Assembly (NCBI GenBank): GCA_903871975.1
Contig: CAIQIY010000126.1
Location: 1 to 13,619, forward strand
DNA: 13,619 bases
Source of the DNA: an uncultured Chloroflexota bacterium
GTDB taxonomy: Bacteria > Chloroflexota > Chloroflexia > Chloroflexales > Roseiflexaceae
Direction: 5' to 3'
The position numbers and the translations under genes are program-made. The notes below the pieces were generated by a model. That model was given only the letters and a program-made list of their open reading frames with translations, was not told the DNA's origin and made no database searches. Below, one piece after another: positions 6,751 to 13,157 of this stretch (the stretch's first letter is position 1; every line of letters begins with the position of its first letter).

Positions 6751-8060
6751 CAGCCCCCCGATTCCAGCGATACGGCCGGGCGCGCATCGGTCGCGAGCCG
6801 TGCCCGGTCGCCCCGCGTCATCACAAAGACCTCGCGCAGGATCGCCTCGAGTGGCGCGCTGAGCGTCTGCTTGCGGCGCGCCATCACGCGTCGCGTGACA
6901 TCGACCATCGCGTCGATGCGATACTCGCGGAACACTTCGCCACCCCAGGTGAATGGCGGAATGGTCTTGGGCGCGAAGTGCACGCCGAAGATGTTCGAGC
7001 CGGTTCCGATCATCGCGCCGCCGTTCAGGTGGACCCCGATGCCCAGCTTCACGTGGTCGGCCAGAAAGCAGCCGAGCTTCAGCACCCCGCTGTCGACCTG
7101 GCCAGCGCCGCCGAGTGCGACGCGGATCGTGCCGTAGGTGTTCTTCAGGTCGCTGTTGGTGGTCATCGCACCGATGTTGACCCACTCGCCGAGATAGGCA
7201 TGCCCGAGGAAGCCATCGTGATGTTTGTTGCTGTAGCCCTGCACGATGCTCGCCTCGACTTCGCCACCGATGCGGCACACTGGCCCGAGGGTCGTCTCGC
7301 CGCGGATGCGTGCGCTGGCGACGATCGTGCCGGGGCCGATGGCGCATGGGCCGCTGATGACGCTGAAGGGTTCGATGTGCGCGGCATCGATCACGATCGG
7401 GCCATCGCGGGCATCGAGCACCAGGGGGCCGTCGAGGCGCGCCGCGGGGTGGATGTGGATGCGCTCGGGTGCGCGCAGCACCACGCCGTCGTGCGTCGGG
7501 CGCTGCTCGGCGGCGCTCGGCCACAGCCCGTGCTCGCGCCACACGGCCACATCACCGACGATCTGCGCACCGTTCGCCACGATCAGATCCCACGGGTTGG
7601 TCAGCACCGTCGTCGCCACGTCGACGACCCGGGCGAAGCGGCGGAGTTCGTGCAGTGCAGCGGCGCCCTGCTGCTCGAGCAGTGCGGCGAAGATCGCACT
7701 GGCGAGCGCCGGCGTCAGCCGGGCACCCAGCATGATCTCGACGCCACCGGCATCGGTGACGAACACCGTGTTGGGCGGGGCTGCGCGCAACGCCGGCAAC
7801 CACGCCAGATCCAGTGCCCGACCATTGACCAGCACGAGTGGCGCGCCACTCGCCAGCAATCCGAGTGGCCAGCGGCCCGCGCCATGCACTGCCGCCAGAT
7901 GGGCCCGGCAGATCCCCGCCGGTTCGCTGCCGCTCAGCAGCGCAACCCGCTCGCGCAACGTGAACACACCGCAGCGCATGTCGTACAGCGGCCGCGTGTA
8001 ACTCAGCGGCACGAACCGTCCGGCCGCCTCGTCTTCGAACAGCACCAGCAGTTCAGCCAC
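6750..8060 (-). CDS. alternative GlmU family sugar nucleotidyltransferase/acetyltransferase
   Basis: A 436-residue protein with a nucleotidyltransferase-like N-terminal half and a left-handed beta-helix acyltransferase C-terminal half, the layout of the alternative GlmU described in Bacteroidota. That family is assigned UDP-GlcNAc diphosphorylase and glucosamine-1-phosphate N-acetyltransferase activity. The N-terminus has no classical GlmU loop (LAAGxGTRM). It starts with LFEDE and carries TRPLYDMRCG at 22-31, the signature of the alternative type. Hexapeptide repeats run from about 200 to 375. They include GGEVEASIVQGYSNKHHDG at 265-283, then FLGHAYLGEW, and IPPFTWGGE near 367-375, all strongly conserved in that family. 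Start: GTG 8060 with AGGAG 10 nt upstream. It overlaps the preceding membrane CofD-like gene by 8 nt, and its stop overlaps the soluble YvcK start by 1 nt. The exact sugar is not proven. Confidence 0.88.
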   Translation of the reverse strand: MAELLVLFEDEAAGRFVPLSYTRPLYDMRCGVFTLRERVALLSGSEPAGICRAHLAAVHGAGRWPLGLLASGAPLVLVNGRALDLAWLPALRAAPPNTVFVTDAGGVEIMLGARLTPALASAIFAALLEQQGAAALHELRRFARVVDVATTVLTNPWDLIVANGAQIVGDVAVWREHGLWPSAAEQRPTHDGVVLRAPERIHIHPAARLDGPLVLDARDGPIVIDAAHIEPFSVISGPCAIGPGTIVASARIRGETTLGPVCRIGGEVEASIVQGYSNKHHDGFLGHAYLGEWVNIGAMTTNSDLKNTYGTIRVALGGAGQVDSGVLKLGCFLADHVKLGIGVHLNGGAMIGTGSNIFGVHFAPKTIPPFTWGGEVFREYRIDAMVDVTRRVMARRKQTLSAPLEAILREVFVMTRGDRARLATDARPAVSLESGG

Positions 8061-9222
8061 GACGAATGATCTCCTGCACTGCTGCGATCAGCTTGTCGGG
8101 ATCATGGCGCAACACACGCACCGTGCGGCTCTCGCCCGGCCGATCGAGCGACGCCGTCAACTGCACCACCGACGATGCGACGTCGGCCTCGACGACGATC
8201 GAGCCTTCGACCATCACATCGCGCATCGTGACCCGCTCCATCGCGGGCACCACGGTCTCTTCGTACTCCTCGGGGCTGAGCGTGACCGGGCTCTGGTTGG
8301 CGGCGGCATAGATGCGCTGCACTTCGGGCTCGATGCGCTGCGCATTGACCAGCACATAGTCGGGGGCGAAGCCGGCAAACTGGCGGAACTGCCGGATGTG
8401 ATCGGCCACGCCAAAGCCATGCGTCATGCCGGGTTCGGTCATCAGGCTGCAGATGTAGATCGTCCGTGCCCGACGCGCCGCCAGGGCCTCGCGCACCTCG
8501 GGGATGGCCAGCGTGGGGATGATGCTCTCGAACAGGCTGCCCGGGCCAAGGATGATGACGTCGGCACCGCGCAGCGCCGTCAGCACCGCCGTCGGCACCG
8601 GCGTCGGCGGCCGCGCCAGCGCGACATCGACGACATGGCGCGCTGCGAGATCCTCGCGGTGCGAGATGTTCTCGGCGATATCGTGGACGCTGCCGTCGTC
8701 GAGGGTCAGCAGCACCGGAATCGGCTCGATCGTCGGTGCGACGAAGACGACATTGGTGAAACTGAACAGGCTGGAGGCGCGGTAGTAGTACTCGACCGGA
8801 TCCTGCACCGGGATGATGCAGGTCATCCGCGCGACCGCCCGCCCGAGGCTGGCGGGGATGAGCAGCCCGGCGCCGCCCGAGATCACGGCGATCTGCGGCG
8901 GCGCAGTGGCGCGCGTGTAGCCCAGCACCATCTCGCCGGTGGTGCTGCGCGCATCGAGCTGGATGACCGCCACGCCGCTGAGACGCCAGATGCCCAGGCC
9001 GAGCAGCACGCAACCGATTGCCAGCGACATCAGCCCGCGCACCCACAATGGCAGAAACTGCAGCATCATGTAGTGGAAGATCGGTGGCAAGGCGACGACG
9101 CGATACGAATAGGCCAGCAGATACGCGATCCCCAACGAGAGCGCCACCACGCCGCCGAAGGTCAGCGCCAGCGGCCGCGCCAGGCTGCGCAACGCGGCCA
9201 GCCGCGTGATGATTGAGTGCAC
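8053..9222 (-). CDS. membrane-anchored divergent CofD/YvcK family protein
   Basis: A 389-residue protein with two predicted N-terminal membrane helices (about 18-40 and 62-84) followed by a cytoplasmic domain related to CofD/YvcK. The relation shows in VIILGPGSLFESIIPTL at 222-238 and TIYICSLMTEPGMT at 254-267, matching GPGSLF and the N-x-x-T-Q-x-G-x-T region of YvcK. The first half is degenerate. GGGTG is replaced by SGGAGLL (115-121), no TDDGGSSG is present, and no PGD-R or GNLL segment is found. The distance from the glycine loop to GPGSLF is about 65 residues shorter than in the paralogue two genes downstream. Start: GTG 9222 has a strong GGAGG 6 nt upstream. ATG 9246, which overlaps the mutase stop as TGATG and adds 8 residues, is the alternative. 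Catalysis seems unlikely. A tethered ligand-binding or scaffold role is inferred from its place beside GlmU. Confidence 0.82.
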   Translation of the reverse strand: MHSIITRLAALRSLARPLALTFGGVVALSLGIAYLLAYSYRVVALPPIFHYMMLQFLPLWVRGLMSLAIGCVLLGLGIWRLSGVAVIQLDARSTTGEMVLGYTRATAPPQIAVISGGAGLLIPASLGRAVARMTCIIPVQDPVEYYYRASSLFSFTNVVFVAPTIEPIPVLLTLDDGSVHDIAENISHREDLAARHVVDVALARPPTPVPTAVLTALRGADVIILGPGSLFESIIPTLAIPEVREALAARRARTIYICSLMTEPGMTHGFGVADHIRQFRQFAGFAPDYVLVNAQRIEPEVQRIYAAANQSPVTLSPEEYEETVVPAMERVTMRDVMVEGSIVVEADVASSVVQLTASLDRPGESRTVRVLRHDPDKLIAAVQEIIRRG

Positions 9223-9245
9223 GGCAGCCCTCCCTGGTGCGGCCA

Positions 9246-10622
9246 TCAGCGACGAAACTCGGTGAGTGCATCGATGATCAGCGCACGAATCTCGGCGACA
9301 CGCTCGGGCGTGTGTGCCTCAAAGCGCGTCGTGATCACCGACTCGGTGTTCGATGCGCGGATGAGCCCCCAGCCGTCGGGAAAATCGATGCGCACGCCAT
9401 CGATGCGGGTGACCTCGTAGTGTGGCGACAAGCGGTCGCGCACATAGTCGACCGCCGCAAACTTGCGGTCTTCCGGGTATTCCAGGCGATCCTCGGGCAC
9501 CGACGGCAACGGCGGATACGGCGCCAGCGCCTCGACCAGCGACTGACCGCTGCGCTCGAGCGCCGCCAGCAGCCAGCACGCCGCGAAGGTGCCATCGTCG
9601 CAGTGATGATGTGGCAACCGGGCGAAGATATGACCGCTCAGCTCGCCGGCGAGCGGTGCGCCGAGTTCGCGCATCTTCTGCGAGCCATTGGTGTAGCCGG
9701 TCTTCCACATCACCGGCGTGCCGCCAGACGCGCGAATGGCATCGCGCAGCACGGTACTGCACTTGACGTCGAACACGATCGGCGCCGGGCCGTTGGCCAG
9801 CGCATCGCGCGCCAGCACGATCATCGTGCGATCGGCAAACACCATCGCGCCACTGCCATCGACGACGCCCAGCCGGTCGCCATCGCCATCGAGGCTGACG
9901 CCCAACTCGGCGCCCACCGCGCGCACGTGTGCTTTCAGGTCGCGCAGATTCTCTTCCTTGAGCGGATCGGGATGGTGGTTGGGGAAATGCCCATCGGGCT
10001 CGATGTAGAGCGGCACCACCTCGCAGCCGATCGCCTCGAGTGTACGCAACCCGAGCGGCCCGGCGACGCCATTGCCACCATCGAGCACCACGCGCACCGG
10101 CCGAGCGAGCCGGAAGTGCGTCACCACATCTGCGATGTAGGCCGCAGTCATGTCGCGCTGCTCGTAGCCACCCACCACCGCCGCATCGGGCGGCAGATCG
10201 CCGAGCGCCAGCGCCGCCACCTGGCGCAGCTCCTGGCTCGAGAGCGGTTCGCCGCCGTACACCGGGTCCGACTGGCGCAGCTTGAGGCCGTTGAACTCGG
10301 GCGGATTGTGGCTGGCCGTCACCACTGCGCCACCGTCGGCGCCGAGATACGAGACCGCGAAGTACATCAGCGGCGTCGGTGCCATGCCGATGTCGATCAC
10401 ATCGCAGCCGCTGGCGCGCAGCCCACGGACGAGGCCGGCGGCGAACGACGGCGAGGTGAGCCGGGCATCATGGGCGACCACGATGCGCCGCCGCTGGCTG
10501 CGCTGGAAGTAGGCACCCGCTGCACGGCCGAGCACTTCGTAGACCGCAACCGTGAGCTCGCGGTCGACGATGCCACGAATATCATAGGCGCGAAAGATCG
10601 CCGGACTGACGACAACTCCCAT
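9246..10622 (-). CDS. phosphomannomutase/phosphoglucomutase family protein
   Basis: A 458-residue cytoplasmic alpha-D-phosphohexomutase that interconverts hexose-6- and hexose-1-phosphates and so feeds nucleotide-sugar synthesis. All four active-site segments are in order: the phosphoserine loop TASHNP at 102-107 (Ser104), the Mg site DGDGDR at 245-250, the sugar-binding GELSGH at 326-331, and the phosphate-binding RASNTES at 422-428. The N-terminus FRAYDIRGIV (10-19) is typical of the bifunctional PMM/PGM branch. A small oddity is KTGYTNGSQKM around 307-317, where many members have K-x-G-H-x-x-I-K. Start: ATG 10622 with AAGGA 8 nt upstream; the longer open frame runs through the tRNA gene and is not real. 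It begins the overlapping block. As no promoter is evident in the 61 bp after the tRNA, co-transcription with tRNA-Arg is possible. PMM versus PGM or phosphoglucosamine preference is not decided by sequence. Confidence 0.93.
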   Translation of the reverse strand: MGVVVSPAIFRAYDIRGIVDRELTVAVYEVLGRAAGAYFQRSQRRRIVVAHDARLTSPSFAAGLVRGLRASGCDVIDIGMAPTPLMYFAVSYLGADGGAVVTASHNPPEFNGLKLRQSDPVYGGEPLSSQELRQVAALALGDLPPDAAVVGGYEQRDMTAAYIADVVTHFRLARPVRVVLDGGNGVAGPLGLRTLEAIGCEVVPLYIEPDGHFPNHHPDPLKEENLRDLKAHVRAVGAELGVSLDGDGDRLGVVDGSGAMVFADRTMIVLARDALANGPAPIVFDVKCSTVLRDAIRASGGTPVMWKTGYTNGSQKMRELGAPLAGELSGHIFARLPHHHCDDGTFAACWLLAALERSGQSLVEALAPYPPLPSVPEDRLEYPEDRKFAAVDYVRDRLSPHYEVTRIDGVRIDFPDGWGLIRASNTESVITTRFEAHTPERVAEIRALIIDALTEFRR

Positions 10623-10648
10623 GCGATGCGTCCTTATCATCGTGCGAA

Positions 10649-10663
10649 CGGCCGTGCCGGCCG
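10649..10663 (-). other. small GC hairpin between tRNA-Arg and the mutase gene
   Basis: A 5-bp stem, CGGCC and GGCCG around a GTGCC/GGCAC loop, lies between the tRNA 3' end and the ribosome site of the mutase gene. No U-tract follows, so it is more likely a processing or weak pause structure than a terminator. The 61-bp gap shows nothing else recognisable. Confidence 0.25.
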
Positions 10664-10683
10664 CGCTGGTGGCCCCTGGATCG

Positions 10684-10760
10684 TGGTGCCCCCGGACGGA
10701 CTCGAACCGCCGACACATGGTTTAGGAAACCATTGCTCTATCCACCTGAGCTACGAGGGC
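10684..10760 (-). tRNA. tRNA-Arg, anticodon CCU
   Basis: The minus strand folds into a complete 77-nt cloverleaf. The acceptor is GCCCTCG with CGGGGGC (7 bp, one G-U), followed by TA and a D arm GCTC-AGGTGGATA-GAGC. The anticodon arm is ATGGT-TTCCTAA-ACCAT, placing CCT at positions 34-36. The variable loop is GTGTC. The T arm is GGCGG-TTCGAGT-CCGTC, then discriminator A and an encoded CCA (10686-10684). CCU reads the Arg codon AGG. No intron or broken pair was seen. A strong promoter lies just upstream. Confidence 0.97.
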
Positions 10761-10768
10761 ACGCGCGC

Positions 10769-10798
10769 ATTCTATGGTCGCCGCGCCGACACTGTCAA
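10769..10798 (-). promoter_or_regulatory. promoter of tRNA-Arg
   Basis: On the minus strand a perfect TTGACA (10798-10793) is followed after 18 bp by TAGAAT (10774-10769, five of six consensus bases). The expected start is near 10762, only about 2 nt before the mature tRNA 5' end at 10760. This is the best sigma70-type promoter in the window. Its -35 box lies 4 bp from the -35 of the divergent metG promoter. Confidence 0.7.
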
Positions 10799-10802
10799 GC
10801 GG

Positions 10803-10831
10803 TTGACCACCGCCGCCGAGTGTGCTAGCAT
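10803..10831 (+). promoter_or_regulatory. promoter of the metG operon
   Basis: TTGACC (10803-10808, five of six) is followed after exactly 17 bp by TAGCAT (10826-10831, four of six), with TGC just before it as an extended -10. Transcription would start near 10838, leaving a leader of about 208 nt before metG. It is back to back with the tRNA-Arg promoter; the two -35 boxes form the inverted repeat GTCAA-GCGG-TTGAC (10794-10807). Confidence 0.6.
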
Positions 10832-10837
10832 TGGCGC

Positions 10838-11045
10838 GGCTGGCGCGATGTCGGTGCGACGGCGACAACCGGGCGGGCCCATGTGGCAGTCGCGACTGCA
10901 GCATCGGCGCGTCGCGCTGCCGGGGGCGCGTCGGCCTGACCAGCCACCACACCAGAGCCCCCGGCCGTGAGCGATCGCACACTCACGGCCGTCGTGATTC
11001 ATGCGACGAACAGGCGTCGCACCCGATGCTGAACCGGAGGATCCG
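10838..11045 (+). other. long structured 5' leader of metG
   Basis: The untranslated region between the predicted start and metG holds several hairpins. There is a 14-bp perfect palindrome GCAGTCGCGACTGC (10886-10899). CCGGGGGC (10920-10927) pairs with GCCCCCGG (10957-10964). GGCCGTGAG (10963-10971) pairs with CTCACGGCC (10982-10990). The last two share two bases, so they compete slightly. A 9-bp direct repeat GGCGCGTCG occurs at 10906 and 10925. No T-box consensus is seen, and no U-run follows the last hairpin. A short open frame (10848 or 10881 to 10970) crosses these elements. It may be an attenuation-type leader, but no known riboswitch class was recognised. Confidence 0.4.
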
Positions 11046-12815
11046 ATGCCCGAGACCATCCTCGTCGCCGTCGCCTGGCCGTATGTCAACGGCCCGTTCC
11101 ATGTTGGCCACCTCGCCGGCGCCTACCTACCCGCCGACATCGTCGCGCGGTTCGAGCGCATGCGCGGCAATCGGGTCTTGATGGTCTCGGGGTCGGACTG
11201 CCACGGATCGCCGATCACGCTCGCTGCCGAGCGCGAGGGCGTCGCGCCGCAGGAGATCATCGCGCGCTTTCACCCGACGTTTCTCAAGACGTTCATGACG
11301 TTGGGCATCAGTTTCGACCTGTTCACCCAGACCTACACCGAGAACCATTACCGCGTGACGACGGAGCTGTTCCTCACCCTGCTGGCGAACGGCTATCTGT
11401 ATCGCGACACGATGACCGGCAGCTACTCCGAGACCCTCGGCCGCTTCCTGCCCGACCGGTTCGTCGAGGGGCGTTGCCCGACCTGTGGCAACCCCCGGGC
11501 ACGTGGCGACCAATGCGACCAGTGTGGCCAGTTGCGCGATCCGCAGGAGCTCGGCGAGCCGCGTTCCATCCTGGATGGCGCGCCGATCACGTTTCGCCCG
11601 ACCGAGCACATGTTCCTCGATCTGGCGCGCCTCGAGGCGCCGCTGCGCGCCTGGCTCGACGGCAGCGATCGCAGTGGCTGGCGCCCCAACACGCTGGCGT
11701 TCACGCAGAACTGGCTGCGCGAGGGGTTGCACGGCCGCGCAATCACGCGCGATCTGGAGTGGGGCGTGCCGGTGCCGATCGCCGATCCGGCATTCGCCGA
11801 CAAGCGCATCTACGTCTGGTTTGATGCGGTCATCGGGTATTACTCGGCGCCGTTCGAATGGGCCGAGCGCCGCGGCACACCCGATGCCTGGCGCGACTGG
11901 TGGGTGCCGGCAGCCGATGGTACGACGCCGCGCAGCTACTACTTCATCGGCAAGGACAACATCCCGTTTCACACGATCATCTGGCCGGCGATACTGCTCG
12001 GCCACGGTGGACTCGCACTGCCCAGCGACGTGCCAGCCAACGAGTTCCTCAATCTCGAGGGCGAGAAGATGAGCACCAGCCGCAACTGGGCGCTGTGGGC
12101 ACGCGACATCGAGGATCGATATCAGCCAGACCAGATCCGCTTTTATCTGGCGGCCAACGCGCCGGAGAACCGTGATGCCAACTGGAGCTGGAGCGACTTT
12201 GTCCAGCGCAACAACAGCGAGCTGGTTGCCAACTGGGGCAATCTGGCCAATCGCGTCCTCACGATCGCCCAGCGCAACTTTGGGGTCGTCCCCACGCCCG
12301 GCGCACTGCATCCAGCCGACGAGGCGCTGATCGCCGCCACTGCGCGCGGCTTCGCCAGCGTGACCGAAGCGCTCGCGGCGTTGCGGCTGCGCGCCGCGCT
12401 CGGTGAGGCATTGGCGCTGGCGCAGGCGACCAACCAGTACCTCAGCGACCAGGAGCCCTGGAAGCTGGTGCGCAGCGACCGCGAGCGTGCCGCGACGGTG
12501 CTGCACACGGCGTTGCGCACGATCGACACCCTCAAGACCCTGCTGACGCCGTTCCTGCCGCACAGCAGCCAGCGGCTGCACCAGCTGCTCGGCTACACCG
12601 ACACGATCGCGCCGATGCCACACATCGAGGACGCCATCGCCCCCGACGGCAGCCCACGCGAGGTGCTGGCCGGTGATTACCCGGCAGTGCAGCACTGGGC
12701 GCCGAGTGCGTTGCCCGCCGGGCAGGTGCTGCATCCCGCCGAGCCACTGTTCCGCCGCCTCGACGAGTCGGTCGTCGACGAAGAACTCGCGCGGCTGCGC
12801 GCGAGCACGAGGTGA
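11046..12815 (+). CDS. metG: methionine--tRNA ligase (MetRS)
   Basis: A 589-residue class I synthetase that charges tRNA-Met with methionine in the cytoplasm. The Rossmann fold opens with AWPYVNGPFHVGH (10-22), holding the HIGH signature as HVGH at 19-22. A single zinc knuckle is formed by CPTC (144-147) and CDQC (157-160). The connective domain and YFIGKDNIPFHTIIWPA (299-315) follow, then the KMSKS loop as KMSTS at 341-345. The anticodon-binding helical domain fills 380-560. The protein ends there and lacks the Trbp111-type dimerisation/tRNA-binding domain of longer MetRS. Start: ATG 11046 with GGAGG 5 nt upstream; an in-frame ATG at 11001 is rejected because the extra residues precede the fold. 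It heads an operon with a small membrane protein and trpA. Identity is not in doubt. Confidence 0.97.
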   Translation: MPETILVAVAWPYVNGPFHVGHLAGAYLPADIVARFERMRGNRVLMVSGSDCHGSPITLAAEREGVAPQEIIARFHPTFLKTFMTLGISFDLFTQTYTENHYRVTTELFLTLLANGYLYRDTMTGSYSETLGRFLPDRFVEGRCPTCGNPRARGDQCDQCGQLRDPQELGEPRSILDGAPITFRPTEHMFLDLARLEAPLRAWLDGSDRSGWRPNTLAFTQNWLREGLHGRAITRDLEWGVPVPIADPAFADKRIYVWFDAVIGYYSAPFEWAERRGTPDAWRDWWVPAADGTTPRSYYFIGKDNIPFHTIIWPAILLGHGGLALPSDVPANEFLNLEGEKMSTSRNWALWARDIEDRYQPDQIRFYLAANAPENRDANWSWSDFVQRNNSELVANWGNLANRVLTIAQRNFGVVPTPGALHPADEALIAATARGFASVTEALAALRLRAALGEALALAQATNQYLSDQEPWKLVRSDRERAATVLHTALRTIDTLKTLLTPFLPHSSQRLHQLLGYTDTIAPMPHIEDAIAPDGSPREVLAGDYPAVQHWAPSALPAGQVLHPAEPLFRRLDESVVDEELARLRASTR

Positions 12816-12819
12816 TGTG

Positions 12820-13149
12820 ATGCTCGACCCGACGCTGCGCATCGCCCTGGCCGTGGTGCTGGGGATCGTCATGATCATCCGCAGCGGTGGTACACCACAG
12901 CGCCCATGGCAGGCGCGTGCCAATCGTGTTGCTGCCGGCGCCATGTTCGCCGTCGCCGGGTATAATGCCGCCGAGCTCGCCGGCCAACCGTTGGTCGCGA
13001 CGGTCGCCGCCGCCCTCGGTGCCATCGCATTCGTCACCGCACTCGCATTGCTCGTCTGGTCGTGGCGCAGCGGCGAGCGACGCGATGTCGGCGATGATGT
13101 CGAGCGCATGGCGCGCGCGTATCGCGAGCGGCCGCGCCCGCGGGAATGA
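12820..13149 (+). CDS. small hypothetical membrane protein
   Basis: A 109-residue protein that I do not recognise. Hydrophobic segments lie at about 7-20, 36-52 and 58-82, so two or three membrane spans are likely. A charged, arginine-rich tail (83-109) would face the cytoplasm by the positive-inside rule. Start: ATG 12820, with GAGG about 7 nt upstream overlapping the end of metG. GTG 12817 is just before it in frame. The metG stop is 4 nt upstream and trpA starts 8 nt after its stop, so it is translated in the same operon. Codon bias matches its neighbours, which supports a real gene. Neither neighbour's function explains a membrane protein here. Confidence 0.75.
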   Translation: MLDPTLRIALAVVLGIVMIIRSGGTPQRPWQARANRVAAGAMFAVAGYNAAELAGQPLVATVAAALGAIAFVTALALLVWSWRSGERRDVGDDVERMARAYRERPRPRE

Positions 13150-13157
13150 GGAGACGC

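Noticed and set aside
6751..7542. Upstream extension of the soluble YvcK frame into the GlmU gene
   Set aside because: The extra residues come from the alternate frame of GlmU; the glycine-rich motif begins just after ATG 6750, so the long form is not a fusion protein.
6216..8069. Plus-strand open frame (617 codons) opposite the GlmU and YvcK genes
   Set aside because: Composition is Arg/Ala/Asp/His-rich without motifs, and both minus-strand genes are well supported.
9213..10970. Plus-strand open frame (585 codons) opposite the phosphohexomutase and through the tRNA
   Set aside because: It crosses a complete tRNA gene on the other strand and is a mirror of the mutase codons.
10838..11045. 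T-box riboswitch upstream of metG
   Set aside because: The conserved T-box sequence AGGGTGGNACCGCG and a terminator with a U-run were looked for and not seen.
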